A DNA stretch of 64,000 nucleotides from Xanthomonas euvesicatoria pv. euvesicatoria (GTDB lineage Bacteria; Pseudomonadota; Gammaproteobacteria; Xanthomonadales; Xanthomonadaceae), in NCBI RefSeq assembly GCF_020880415.1, contig NZ_JAJIUJ010000040.1:62001-126000 (forward strand), read 5' to 3'. Each line of letters opens with the position of its first letter. Position 1 is the first letter of the stretch. Position numbers and translations under genes: made by a program. This document shows positions 43,778 to 55,240 of the stretch, one piece after another. The notes beneath the pieces were generated by a model. The model worked only from the letters and a program-made list of their open reading frames with translations, was not told the origin of the DNA and made no database searches.

Positions 43778-44395
43778 TTACGGCGACAGGCTTCGCAATA
43801 CCAGGCTGGACAACAGCAGCGGCACGTCGCCGGCATGATCCAGGCTGTGCTGCAGCAGCACCGGATTGATGTAGGGGCGCATCACCAGATAGGTGGCCTG
43901 GGTCAGTTCGTCCAGCGGCGTCTTGCGCTCGAAGTCACCGTTCTGGCGCCCTTGCACCAGGATGTCCTGCAGCAGTGCCTGGATGTGGCCCTCGTACGCA
44001 ATGACGGGCGGCCAGCGCTCGGTCGCGGCCGACGTGGCGATCTCGTACAACTTGCGCTCGCGCGAGTACAGCCGCAGGCTCGCCTCGATAATCGCCTTGA
44101 AAAGGCTACGCAATTTTTCTGGTGGCGACGCCGCGGCAGACACCGCGGCCAGCACCTCGGCCTCGATCTCCCCCAGGCAATGCGAGCAGATCATCTCGCC
44201 GATGGCCTGCTTGGATTCGAAGAACTTGTAGATGTAGGCCTTGGAAAAACCGATCTCCCTTGCCAGGTCGGACACGGCCGTCTTTTCGTAGCCATAGCGG
44301 CTGAAATGCTCGGTGGCGGCCACCACGATCTGGTCGCGGACATCATGGTCGGCCGGGCCGCGGCCCGACACGGGATAGTTGGATGCTTTGCTCAT
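43778..44395 (-). CDS. TetR family repressor of the RND efflux genes
   Basis: A 205-residue one-component regulator. The N-terminal helix-turn-helix is AATEHFSRYGYEKTAVSDLAREIGFSKAYIYKFFESK (in pieces; about 28-65), the standard TetR fold. The C-terminal ligand domain reads LYEIATSAATERWPPVIAYEGH and LLQHSLDHAGDVPLLLSSLVLRSL. It lies between the adaptor and the outer-membrane factor, with matching palindromes on both sides, so it probably represses both operons and itself, and releases them when the pump substrate binds. ATG 44395 precedes MSKASNYPVSGRGPADHD. Confidence 0.92.
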   Translation of the reverse strand: MSKASNYPVSGRGPADHDVRDQIVVAATEHFSRYGYEKTAVSDLAREIGFSKAYIYKFFESKQAIGEMICSHCLGEIEAEVLAAVSAAASPPEKLRSLFKAIIEASLRLYSRERKLYEIATSAATERWPPVIAYEGHIQALLQDILVQGRQNGDFERKTPLDELTQATYLVMRPYINPVLLQHSLDHAGDVPLLLSSLVLRSLSP

Positions 44396-44430
44396 CGCGA
44401 AAGCTTAGCGCCGTCGTTGCCGACTTACAA

Positions 44431-44458
44431 AAGTGACTATTTCGTATTACAGTCACTT
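44431..44458. promoter_or_regulatory. TetR operator in the divergent tetR / outer-membrane factor promoter
   Basis: AAGTGACT-N12-AGTCACTT, a perfect inverted repeat of eight-base arms, sits 35 bases before the tetR start and 25 bases before the outer-membrane factor start. It shares GTGACT-N12-AGTCAC with the site at 43743. Confidence 0.78.
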
Positions 44459-44483
44459 ACCACTTGTCATTCCGGCCCCGCCC

Positions 44484-45992
44484 ATGTCGTCACTCCGCAC
44501 CCTCGCAGTGTTCGTTGCCGCCAGCCTTGTCGCAGGTTGCGCGGTTGGTCCCGACTACGCCCGGCCGGAGGTGCCGCTGCCGGACCGCTACATCGGCCAG
44601 GCGGATATCGCGCAGCGCCAGGCCGCAGTGCCAGCCGACCTGTCGACCTGGTGGGACGGCTTCAACGATCCCGACCTGAGCCGCTACGTCACGGCTGCGC
44701 TGGCGCAAAACCTGGACCTGGCCCAGGCCGGCGCACGCGTGGCCCAGGCGCGCGCCGGGCTGAGTGCCGCCACCGCGGCGCTGCTACCAGCGGGCAACGT
44801 GAGCGGCAGCGCCACGCGTGCCTACCAATCGCTGGAAACCCCATTGGGCCAGGTGATCAGCAGCACGCCCAACTTCGACCGCCATGCCAGCGTGTACGAA
44901 GCCAACCTGGGCGCCAGCTGGGAACTGGATCTGTTCGGGGGCCTGCGCCGCGGCCGCCAGGCGGCCTTGGCCGATTACCAGGCCACCGAAGCAGGTGCTG
45001 CTGCCACACGTCTGGCAGTGGCCGCGCAGACCGCCGATATCTACATCAGCATCCGCGGCCTCCAGGCGCGGCTGGACGTGGCGCAGCGCCAGGTGGCCAC
45101 CCAGCGGGGCCTGCTCTCGATGGTGACGCTGCTGCACGGCAAAGGCCTTGCCGCCGAACTGCAGTTGCAGCAGGCCCAGGGCGCACTCGCGCAGGCGCAG
45201 GCCGGCGTACCCGGCCTGGAAGCCGGCCTGGTTGCGGCAATGAACGCGCTGGACGTGATGCTTGGCGTGCCGCCCGGCACGCACCGTGCCGAGCTGTCGG
45301 CGACCAAACCCATTCCGCCAGCCCCCCAGATCGCCGACAGCGGCACCCCCGGCGACCTGCTACGGCGCCGGCCCGACCTGATCGTGGCCGAGCGTCGGCT
45401 GGCCGCCTCCAATGCGCGTATCGGCGTGGCGATGGCCGAGTACTACCCCAAGTTTTCGCTCAGCGGCCTGCTTGGCAGCGCCACCGCCATCTCCGGTGCG
45501 AACCTGTTTACCGGCGACGCCGCGCAGTCGTCCGGCGTACTCGGCCTGCGCTGGCGGCTGTTCGACTTCGGCCGCATCAACGCACAGATCGCACAGGCCA
45601 AAGGCCAGCAAGCCGAACAACTCGCGGCTTATCGCCTTGCGGTATTGCGCGCCACCGAAGATGTCGAAAATGCATTCACCGCACTGATCAAACGCGAGCA
45701 GCAGGCAGCGGTGCTGACGCAGGGCGTGGATGCACTCGGCAAGGCGCGCGGCGCCTCTGCGCTGGCCTACGAAAAAGGCACGGTGAGCCTGATCGAAGTG
45801 CTCAACGCCGACGACAGCCTGCTACGCGCCTCCGACGCGCAAGTGCAGGCGCGTACCGACGCGGCGCGCAGCGCGGTTGCGACCTTCAAGGCGCTGGGCG
45901 GCGGTTGGCAGGCCGGCGGTGCGGGTCCTGCTGCGATCGCTGTCGCCGTGGACAGCAACCGTCACCAAGACGACACGACAGCAACTAAGTGA
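44484..45992 (+). CDS. Outer-membrane efflux factor (NodT/OprM family) lipoprotein
   Basis: A 502-residue channel partner of the RND pump. The signal ends in the lipobox LVAGC (Cys19); CAVGPDYARPEVPLPDRY follows, the classical NodT opening. Two repeated OEP halves are visible: the first with LSRYVTAALAQNLDLAQAGARV and ELDLFGGLRRGRQAAL, the second with DLLRRRPDLIVAERRLAASNARIGVAMAEYYPKF (in pieces) and GLRWRLFDFGRINAQI. These are the Arg/Pro-Asp motif and coiled coil that form the periplasmic tunnel. ATG 44484 gives a clean signal; ATG 44433 would put the operator inside the gene. Divergent from tetR. Confidence 0.94.
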   Translation: MSSLRTLAVFVAASLVAGCAVGPDYARPEVPLPDRYIGQADIAQRQAAVPADLSTWWDGFNDPDLSRYVTAALAQNLDLAQAGARVAQARAGLSAATAALLPAGNVSGSATRAYQSLETPLGQVISSTPNFDRHASVYEANLGASWELDLFGGLRRGRQAALADYQATEAGAAATRLAVAAQTADIYISIRGLQARLDVAQRQVATQRGLLSMVTLLHGKGLAAELQLQQAQGALAQAQAGVPGLEAGLVAAMNALDVMLGVPPGTHRAELSATKPIPPAPQIADSGTPGDLLRRRPDLIVAERRLAASNARIGVAMAEYYPKFSLSGLLGSATAISGANLFTGDAAQSSGVLGLRWRLFDFGRINAQIAQAKGQQAEQLAAYRLAVLRATEDVENAFTALIKREQQAAVLTQGVDALGKARGASALAYEKGTVSLIEVLNADDSLLRASDAQVQARTDAARSAVATFKALGGGWQAGGAGPAAIAVAVDSNRHQDDTTATK

Positions 45993-46117
45993 ATGACACG
46001 CCACGCTGACGTTGATGGGCGTCTGCGCAGGTGGCACGCCACCGCTACCGATGTCGCCGGCTACACGTAACCGCAAGAGCTGGCCGACAGGGTCAGCAAA
46101 CGGCTTGTCAGCCGTGC

Positions 46118-46549
46118 TCAATCGGCATGGAAGCGCACGCCTGCATTGATCTTGCATTGATACGCCAGCACCGGCCCGCGTTGCTGCAGGCCCGGCAAGT
46201 CGTACATGTAGGTGGTGAAGCGCAGCGTGTCATCCGGGCGCAGCTGGTAGCGCATGAATTGCTGGATCGGCTTGCCGTCGTTGGCCACGGTAAAATGCGC
46301 ATCGGAAAAGGCCACGGTACCGTCGGCGGTGATGCGATAGGCGTCGATGTGGCGGCCGCCGCGGGTCTGCGTGGCCGGCGTGCCTTCTTCGGGCGTGCAA
46401 CGTGCAAGGTCGGTGCTCACACTGACGTCGTAGCCGGCGTCCAGGGCAGCGAGAACTTCGGCGCGGTTGTTCAGCGATTCGGTGGCCAGGGCAGGCAGCG
46501 CACACGCGCACAGCGTGGCGAACAGCGCGGCAGGAACAAGACGTGGCAT
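46118..46549 (-). CDS. virK: VirK family exported protein
   Basis: A 143-residue secreted or periplasmic protein. The signal peptide ends near ALPALA-TE. The mature part has the VirK (PF06903-type) layout: NNRAEVLAALDAGYDVSV, LARCTPEEGTPATQTRGG, HIDAYRITADGTVAFSDAHF and FMRYQLRPDDTLRFTTYMYDL, and ends with one more cysteine (LAYQCKIN), giving a likely disulfide. In Agrobacterium virK is a vir-regulated gene; its role here is unknown. ATG 46549 is the only start that gives a signal peptide. It is convergent with the efflux factor gene. Confidence 0.85.
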   Translation of the reverse strand: MPRLVPAALFATLCACALPALATESLNNRAEVLAALDAGYDVSVSTDLARCTPEEGTPATQTRGGRHIDAYRITADGTVAFSDAHFTVANDGKPIQQFMRYQLRPDDTLRFTTYMYDLPGLQQRGPVLAYQCKINAGVRFHAD

Positions 46550-46779
46550 GGCGGACTCCAGGCGGGGAAATGGATGCGACGGCCTGGGCTTGCATGCGCC
46601 CAGGACCGCCAACATGACCCAGTTCGGCCTGCATGAGCGCGCGGCACTACGCATCGCGCGGCATGAGTGCGCTCGCCGGCGGACGCCGCGCACAGATCCA
46701 GAGGCCGGCCATCACTGCGCATGCGCGGGCGGCGCGATGCGCAGGTCGAGATCGTCAAAGATCTCGTCAATTGCCACAT

Positions 46780-48189
46780 CTACAACCGCGCATTGACCTC
46801 GCGCGGTACGTGCTCGGGCGTGGGCTGTAATGCCGGCGTTGCGCCCAGCAACAAGCGGTCGGCCAATGCACGCGTGGCCACGCGCAGCTCGGGCACGGCG
46901 GTGATTTCCCAGTAACGCCCCCGCAAGAGCGGCCCGACGCAATACAGTCCCGGCACGATCTGCCCGGCGCTGTCGCGGACGCGCAACTGCGCATCGGTGT
47001 CCACGCCCAGGCCCAAGGGATCGGCCCGCAACAGACCGGCTTCGCGCATGCCGGCGATCAAGGGATCGCTGGTGCGATCGATGTCGGTATCCAGCCCGGT
47101 AGCGCGAATTACCGCATCGTAATGACCGGTCTGCGCGTCGGCAGCACCACGCGGGCGGATCACCGCCTCCACGCCATCTGGCACCCAGCGCGCCCGCAGC
47201 AAGCGCGCAGAGACAATCTGCAACTGGCCCGATGCCTGCAGTTGCGCCAGCTGTTCGGCCGCACCGGGCGCCACGCGATGGCGCGCCACTTCCCAGTACG
47301 GGCGCAGGTGCCGCAAAAAGCGTGCACGCTGGGGAAGTTCCAGGCGCTGCCACAGCGGCTGCAGATGCGGGCGCAGCGCATCCACCACGCGACGCCAATC
47401 GTCGACCACCGCACTGAGCTGACGCACTCCACGCAGCAGGCCGCGCAGGTCGGCATCCTTGAGCGCACGCTGCAGATGCGGTGGCAATTCCAATGGCGCG
47501 CCGGGCTGGCGCAGATGCGCCTGCGGTGCCAGACCGCGCCGCGAAATCGCCAGCAAGCGGCCGCGATGCCCGCGTGTGTGCAAGGTCAGCGCCACGTCCA
47601 CCATGGTCAACCCGGTACCGACGATCAGCACATCGTCGTCCGGCGACAGCCGCGCCAATGCGTCGCCCTGCCACGGCCACCCGATGTAACGCGGATGCAC
47701 GCTCAAGCGCGGGCCGATACCCGCCAGCGCCTGCGGTTGCAGTGCGCCGACCGCCAGCACCACGCGATCGCTCTGGAAGGCATCGCCATTGGCCAGAAAC
47801 ACACGAAACCCCTTGCGCACGCGCTCCACCGCCACCGCTTCCTGCGACAGCCGCATGACCGACGCCTGCGCACTGCTCACTGCTGCATCCAGTTCGCTGC
47901 GCAGATAGTCGCCGTACGCCAGCCGCGGCAGGAATTCCAGCCGCCCGCTCTCGCCCAGATGCAGGGTGTCGGCAAAGGCGCCCGGGGCCTGGGCGTCGAT
48001 ACCCAGGTCCTTGGCACGCACGTTGAGCAGATGCTCTGGTCGCGCTGCGCCGTAGGCGATCCCGCTGCCAAAGGTGTCGGCCACGCCGACCAGGGTGATG
48101 CGTACCTGCGCATCGGCCGTCTGCGCCAGTGCACGGACCAGCGCGGTGCCGCAGAAGCCGGCGCCGATCACGGTGATATGGGTTTCCAT
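46780..48189 (-). CDS. FAD/NAD(P)-binding oxidoreductase (HpxO/LucD-like fold)
   Basis: A 469-residue flavoprotein. The FAD-binding loop is THITVIGAGFCGTALVRALAQ at the very N-terminus; FGSGIAYGAARPEHLLNVRAKDLG is the second cofactor segment typical of the FAD-NAD(P)-binding family (PF13454). Later come VLIVGTGLTMVDVALTLH (NAD(P) site) and VIRATGLDTDIDR near the C-terminus. Such proteins may be lysine/ornithine-type N-monooxygenases or nitrite-like reductases, but no siderophore genes are near, so the substrate is open. ATG 48189 puts the Rossmann loop at residue 5; an earlier ATG adds nine residues. It ends 230 bases upstream of virK on the same strand. Confidence 0.82.
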   Translation of the reverse strand: METHITVIGAGFCGTALVRALAQTADAQVRITLVGVADTFGSGIAYGAARPEHLLNVRAKDLGIDAQAPGAFADTLHLGESGRLEFLPRLAYGDYLRSELDAAVSSAQASVMRLSQEAVAVERVRKGFRVFLANGDAFQSDRVVLAVGALQPQALAGIGPRLSVHPRYIGWPWQGDALARLSPDDDVLIVGTGLTMVDVALTLHTRGHRGRLLAISRRGLAPQAHLRQPGAPLELPPHLQRALKDADLRGLLRGVRQLSAVVDDWRRVVDALRPHLQPLWQRLELPQRARFLRHLRPYWEVARHRVAPGAAEQLAQLQASGQLQIVSARLLRARWVPDGVEAVIRPRGAADAQTGHYDAVIRATGLDTDIDRTSDPLIAGMREAGLLRADPLGLGVDTDAQLRVRDSAGQIVPGLYCVGPLLRGRYWEITAVPELRVATRALADRLLLGATPALQPTPEHVPREVNARL

Positions 48190-48565
48190 GTGCAAATCCC
48201 GCTGAATGACCCGCACGTTGTGCCCGCAGCGCGCCGCCGATGTGTAAACGTTTGGTTAGCGCCGAGCAAGCAAAAACGCATGAGCTGATCGCCGGCAGTG
48301 ATGAGGCAGGCGGGGCATGCAGCGCCGATCGTCTATGGCAGCGATATGACAGCGGTCGCCACCGTACGTGGTGATGCCGCGTGCGTTGCGCATGGCTGTT
48401 TTCTGCGGCGCTGCGCAATCTGGCGATGCAAACGGCTGAGGCCAATGGTCCGGTGCAGCGCAAACATGCAGGGCGATCGTCGTCCGTGCCGCACTTGCGA
48501 TACGCGTGGCGACCCCGTGGCCCGCGGCTATCGGATAATACGGCCATCCAAACCGAGCAGCCGCC
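48190..48565. other. Divergent noncoding region
   Basis: About 375 bases between the FAD protein and the SDR gene. It must hold both promoters; no operator or small gene was recognised. Confidence 0.4.
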
Positions 48566-49324
48566 ATGTCAAACACCGCAGTTCGTCCGCAACGCGTGCT
48601 GATCGCTGGCGGCAGCCGTGGCATTGGCCTGGCGATCGCAGAAGGCTTCGTGCGTCATGGCGCGCAGGTTTCGATCTGCGCACGCAATGCCGCCGGTCTT
48701 GCACACGCTGCAGACGCACTGGCAGCGCATGGCACCCCGGTGCATACACTGCCTTGCGACCTGGCAGACGCCACGCAGATCGATGCCTACGTGCACGCTG
48801 CAGCACAAGCGCTGGGCGGTCTGGACGTAGTCATCAACAACGCCTCCGGCTTTGGCCATGGCAACGACGATGCAAGCTGGCAGGCGGGCCTGGATGTCGA
48901 CCTGATGGCCGCAGTGCGCTGCAACCGCGCCGCGTTGCCGTATCTGCGCCGCAGCGCGGCTGCGGTGATCCTCAACATCAGTTCGATCAATGCGCAACGC
49001 CCCACCCCGCGCGCGATCGCCTACTCCACCGCCAAGGCCGCGCTCGATTACTACACCACCACCCTGGCTGCAGAGCTGGCGCGCGAGCGCATCCGCGTCA
49101 ATGCCATCTCGCCTGGCTCAATCGAATTTCCAGGTGGTCTGTGGGACAAACGCAGCCGCGAGGAGCCGGAGCTCTACGCACGCATCCGCGACAGCATCCC
49201 GTTCGGCGGCTTCGGACAGGTGCAGCATGTTGCCGATGCCGCGTTGTTTCTGGCATCGCCACAGGCGAGTTGGATCACCGGGCAAGTGTTGGCCGTGGAT
49301 GGCGGGCAGTCGCTGGGCGTGTAA
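48566..49324 (+). CDS. Short-chain dehydrogenase/reductase
   Basis: A 252-residue classical SDR. It has VLIAGGSRGIGLAIAEGF (cofactor loop), VVINNASGFGHG, a catalytic Ser in LNISSINAQRP, and YSTAKAALDYYTTTLAAELA with catalytic Tyr and Lys. The C-terminal signature GQVLAVDGGQSLGV is the standard SDR end. The Arg after Ser in GGSRG suggests NADP(H). It may be a 3-oxoacyl reductase-like enzyme or a glucose dehydrogenase relative, but the substrate cannot be inferred. It is divergent from the FAD protein. Confidence 0.9.
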   Translation: MSNTAVRPQRVLIAGGSRGIGLAIAEGFVRHGAQVSICARNAAGLAHAADALAAHGTPVHTLPCDLADATQIDAYVHAAAQALGGLDVVINNASGFGHGNDDASWQAGLDVDLMAAVRCNRAALPYLRRSAAAVILNISSINAQRPTPRAIAYSTAKAALDYYTTTLAAELARERIRVNAISPGSIEFPGGLWDKRSREEPELYARIRDSIPFGGFGQVQHVADAALFLASPQASWITGQVLAVDGGQSLGV

Positions 49325-49494
49325 GCACCATCTCTGCTGACGGAGATACCGATCGGCTGCTCGCGGACTCGTAGGAGCGTGCCTGCGCGCGACCCAGCTG
49401 CATCGGTAACGCGTCCTCGCGCGCAGTCACGCTCGACGACACGGCGGCGTTTCGCCTGTATCCGATGTTCCCACGCCGAAGCGACGAGACCGCG

Positions 49495-50127
49495 TTAGCC
49501 AGCCAACTCCGCCGCCTCGATGCTGTGCTCACCCCGTGCCGGTGCCAGCGCAGCTGACACCATCGCCGCGGCAATCCGTTCGGCCGGATTGATGCGAAAA
49601 CGACGTGGCAGGAGCGGGCCGAGCGCGCCAAGGACGACGCTGCCGATGTGCTCGCCGGTGCGGCGCTCTTCGCGTTCGCCGCCGATCAGGCCGGGGCGTA
49701 CGAAGGTGAGCGAGGGGAAACCGATCTGGCGCAGATCGCGCTCCAGTTCGCCCTTGACGCGGCTGTAGAAGATGCGCGACTGCGCGTTGGCGCCGGCCGG
49801 CGAGTTCAACACGAACACCGAGGTACCTTGTGCGCAGGCGGCGCGCGCGATGGCAAGCGGGTAATCGTGGTCGATACGATAGAACGCATCGCGCGAGCCG
49901 GCCTGTTTCATCGTGCTCCCCAACGCACAGATGGCCGCTTCCATGCGCGGTGCCGTCCAGTGCTCGAGCCGTTCGAAGTCGATCACCTGATTGCGCAACT
50001 TGGGATGGATCTGCGCCAGCGGCCGCCGCGTCATCGCCACCACGCCGGTGCAGCGCGTATCGCCCAGCAATTGCTGCAGCACGTGCCTGCCGACCAGGCC
50101 GGTCGCCCCTGCCAACAAGACATCCAT
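49495..50127 (-). CDS. NAD(P)H-binding oxidoreductase (HTATIP2/YwnB-like)
   Basis: A 210-residue atypical SDR. It opens MDVLLAGATGLVGRHVLQQLL, the NAD(P) loop, and has VIDFERLEHW, AAICALGSTMKQAGS, SVFVLNSPAGANAQSRIFYSRVKGELERDL (pieces) and FVRPGLIGGEREE, the pattern of HTATIP2-like NAD(P)H-binding proteins. The YSRVKGELE segment supplies the Tyr/Lys pair. ATG 50127 follows GAGGA. It lies 16 bases after the glgX stop on the same strand, so it may be the last gene of the glycogen operon transcript, though no metabolic link is known. Confidence 0.82.
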   Translation of the reverse strand: MDVLLAGATGLVGRHVLQQLLGDTRCTGVVAMTRRPLAQIHPKLRNQVIDFERLEHWTAPRMEAAICALGSTMKQAGSRDAFYRIDHDYPLAIARAACAQGTSVFVLNSPAGANAQSRIFYSRVKGELERDLRQIGFPSLTFVRPGLIGGEREERRTGEHIGSVVLGALGPLLPRRFRINPAERIAAAMVSAALAPARGEHSIEAAELAG

Positions 50128-50143
50128 CAGGCCATCCTCGCCA

Positions 50144-52306
<2,163 letters not shown>

Positions 52307-52423
52307 CGGTGACTCCTTAGAACGGTGAACGCAAACGGTGCGCGATTTTGCACTGGCGGCGCAGTCCGCAGCACACGGGCCGGCGCGCAGCAGGCCGGCC
52401 CATGCACGCTGCCAGACGCGCCG

Positions 52424-52609
52424 TTACTGGCGTGCAGCGATCGGGGTGGCCGCGTATTCGGCGGCCTGTTCGGCGGCGCGCTCCTCGGCCTCCACCAACC
52501 GCTCGGCCATGGCCCAATGGCGGTCCGCGTGCCCGTCCGGGCGGCCCTCCGCCTCCCAAATCTCCCGTGCCAACTGGGCAAGCCGCGCCTGCCGTTCCAT
52601 GTCATTCAT
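52424..52609 (-). CDS. DUF2934 small protein
   Basis: A 61-residue protein. The core AQLAREIWEAEGRPDGHADRHWAMAERLVE is the DUF2934 consensus: an aromatic-rich helix pair with WEAEGRPDGHADRHW, a loop seen in many soil and plant-associated bacteria. The function is unknown; family members often occur near glycogen or trehalose genes and stress genes. The start at 52609 follows GAGAG; Met4 is an alternative. It lies 21 bases after treY and 117 bases before glgX, so it is part of the operon. Confidence 0.75.
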   Translation of the reverse strand: MNDMERQARLAQLAREIWEAEGRPDGHADRHWAMAERLVEAEERAAEQAAEYAATPIAARQ

Positions 52610-52630
52610 TGCGTACGTTTCTCTCAGGGG

Positions 52631-55240
52631 TCAATTTTCTTGGGACAACAACACTGCCACCGGCGCACGTGCAAACAGCGTGGATAGCGCCACGCGGCCG
52701 CGCTGCGACTGCAGCGTGCTGCCATCGAGCACATTACGGTATGTGCCCTCGCCCAATGCCAACGACGCCTGACCCCAGGTGGCAGGCGCCACCAGCAACG
52801 GCAGATCGCCATCGCCTTCGACGCCGGCGCCCAGCCGCGTGACGGCCACCACCAGCGACTGACCGCGATACTGGCGACGGAATGCCAGCGCCTGTGCATC
52901 GCCGCCGACCGCCACGTTCAAGGGTTGGTAGTCGCCCTTCGCAAATAGCGCTGGAAATTCGCGGCGCAACTGCAGCAACAGCGCCGTCAGGCGCGCCTTG
53001 ACCGCGCCATCGCGCCAGCTGCGCAGCAACCCGGAGAAGTCGCGCGCCTGCTGCAGCCACTGCTGGCGCTGGACGTAATCCACCGGACGGCGGTTGTCCG
53101 GATCCACCAGCGACAGATCCCAGCCTTCGGTCCCCTGGTACAGGTCGGGCACGCCGGGCACGGTCAGGCGCAAGGTGGTTTGCACCAGGCTGTTGCGCGC
53201 GCCGGCGGCGGCGATGTAGTTGCTTGCGCGCAGCAGCGCGCGCCGCAGCGGCAGCCCGGCGCGGCTGCACAGCACCTGCTCCACGGTGGCCTGCACGGCG
53301 TGCTCATAGGCCGGCGAGCCGTCGGTCCAGCTGGTGTGCAGCTTGGCTTCGCGCACCGCCTTGAGCAGCCATTGCGCGATGCGCTCGGCGTAGCCGGCAA
53401 GCGGCTCGGTCTGGTCGGCGCCCAGGCCGATCGGCCAGGCCGCCACCAGGGTCTGCCACAGCATCTGCTGGTCGCCCCCGGACAGGGCCGGCGATTCCAG
53501 CGCGTCGACCAGCGCATCGAACTGGGCACTCTGCTCGACCCACCAGCGCGGTTGCTCGGACAACACCGCCAGCCGCATGCGCAGGTCTTCGCCACGCTTG
53601 TGGTCGTGGGTGGCGGTGGCCAGCAACGCGCGCGGGTAATGCTTGGCACGCTCGAGATTCTGCGCGTGGAACTCGGCCGATTCGTTGGCGAAATGGGTCG
53701 GGTGGCTGCCGACCTCGTTGCGCGACAGCAGCACGCCGTGCCGGTAGAACGCGGTGTCCTCCACCGACTTGGCATTGAGCGGTGCGGACAGCTGCTCCAC
53801 GCGACGGCGCAGGATGCGCCGCAAGGCGATCTGCGCACGGTCTGCGCCGGCATCGTCGAGCAACCACCGCTCGATCGCATCCACGGCCGCCACGATCGAT
53901 TCCGGCATCCCCTCGCGCGCCTTTGCAGCGGTCGCGCGCAATCGCTCCGCTTCGCTGCCGGTGACGCCCTTGGCGCCGGCATAGGTGCGGTACACCGGGA
54001 ACCAGCGCAGCAGCACGCACAAGCCGCGCGCCAGCATCTGCGGGCTGAACTCGCGCGTGGGCGGATCCAGCCGCGCCAACGCCGACAACGCACCCACGGC
54101 GCGATTGAATTCGCTCTGCAGCGGGCCACGCAGGATTTCGTCGCGGGCGGTGCGTTCTTCCTGCGCGAAATCGCCGCTGCGCCCGCTCACCTTCTGCCAG
54201 GCACGGACCAATGGCCGGAAGCCGGCCGCATCGTGCAACAGCCCGCCCACCTGGTCCATGAAGTCGTAACCGGTGGTGCCATCGCACGGCCAGTCGGCCG
54301 GCAGGTGCTCGCCCGGTGCGAGGATCTTTTCCAGGTACAGGCCCAGCGTGCCGGGCTTGAGCCCACGCGTGCGGCCAGCCGCATCCAGCCGGCTGCGCAG
54401 CTTGCGCACATAGCCGGTGGGGTCGGTCAGCCCGTCCACGTGGTCGATGCGCAAGCCGTCCAGATGGCCTTCGGCCACCAGCCGCAGCGGCAACGCGTGC
54501 ACCGCGTCGAACACCGCCGGCAATTCCACCCGCAAGGCCACCAGCGAGGTGATATCGAAGAAGCGGCGGTAGTTGAGCATGTCGTTGCCCACGCGCCACC
54601 AGTTCAGGCGATACGGCTGGCGTTCGATCAACTTGTGCAGGCGGCCGTCGCCGCGTTTGGCGCCGTCGTTGTAGTCGCGCAGCCACTGCGCACGTGCGGC
54701 TTTCTCGGGGATGTCCAGCGTCTGCGGACGAATCGGGTAACGCTGGTCGTAATGCGCCAACGCCGCGCTGCCGTCGTTTTCGATCACCAGCGTGATCAGG
54801 CCTTCGGCCAGCGCTGTCGCATACGGGCGATCCAGCACCGCCAGCCACAGCTTGCCGTCGCGCCCGGGCGCGCGCCAGTCGATGTCGAACCAGTCGGCGT
54901 GCCTGGCGCTGCGGCCATTGCGCAGCACATCCCACCACCACGCGTTCTGCGCATGCGTGGCCATGTGGTTGGGCACGATATCGGCGATCAGACCCATGCC
55001 GTGTTCGCGCGCGGCCTGCGAGAGCGCCATCAGGGCGTCTTCGCCGCCGAGTTCGGGATTGACCACGGTCGGGTCGATATTGTCGTAGCCGTGGGCGGAG
55101 CCCGGCACGGCCATGCCGATCGGCGACAGGTACAGGTGACTGATACCCAGGCCTGCGTAGTACGGCACCTGCGCGAGCGCATCGTGCAGGGTGAAGCCGG
55201 CATGCAGCTGCAGGCGGGCGGTGGCGCGGAGATCGATCAT
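52631..55240 (-). CDS. treY: Malto-oligosyltrehalose synthase
   Basis: An 869-residue GH13_26 enzyme that turns the reducing-end alpha-1,4 link of a maltodextrin into alpha,alpha-1,1, giving maltooligosyl trehalose. The N-terminus LRATARLQLHAGFTLHDA and GISHLYLSPI are diagnostic; LIADIVPNHMATH, LDGLRIDHVDGLTDP (nucleophile), LYLEKILAPGE (acid) and SVEDTAFYRHGVLLSRNEVG follow. ATG 55240 overlaps the malQ stop by four bases, which fixes the start; the frame upstream belongs to antisense of malQ. TreZ then cuts off trehalose. Confidence 0.95.
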   Translation of the reverse strand: MIDLRATARLQLHAGFTLHDALAQVPYYAGLGISHLYLSPIGMAVPGSAHGYDNIDPTVVNPELGGEDALMALSQAAREHGMGLIADIVPNHMATHAQNAWWWDVLRNGRSARHADWFDIDWRAPGRDGKLWLAVLDRPYATALAEGLITLVIENDGSAALAHYDQRYPIRPQTLDIPEKAARAQWLRDYNDGAKRGDGRLHKLIERQPYRLNWWRVGNDMLNYRRFFDITSLVALRVELPAVFDAVHALPLRLVAEGHLDGLRIDHVDGLTDPTGYVRKLRSRLDAAGRTRGLKPGTLGLYLEKILAPGEHLPADWPCDGTTGYDFMDQVGGLLHDAAGFRPLVRAWQKVSGRSGDFAQEERTARDEILRGPLQSEFNRAVGALSALARLDPPTREFSPQMLARGLCVLLRWFPVYRTYAGAKGVTGSEAERLRATAAKAREGMPESIVAAVDAIERWLLDDAGADRAQIALRRILRRRVEQLSAPLNAKSVEDTAFYRHGVLLSRNEVGSHPTHFANESAEFHAQNLERAKHYPRALLATATHDHKRGEDLRMRLAVLSEQPRWWVEQSAQFDALVDALESPALSGGDQQMLWQTLVAAWPIGLGADQTEPLAGYAERIAQWLLKAVREAKLHTSWTDGSPAYEHAVQATVEQVLCSRAGLPLRRALLRASNYIAAAGARNSLVQTTLRLTVPGVPDLYQGTEGWDLSLVDPDNRRPVDYVQRQQWLQQARDFSGLLRSWRDGAVKARLTALLLQLRREFPALFAKGDYQPLNVAVGGDAQALAFRRQYRGQSLVVAVTRLGAGVEGDGDLPLLVAPATWGQASLALGEGTYRNVLDGSTLQSQRGRVALSTLFARAPVAVLLSQEN

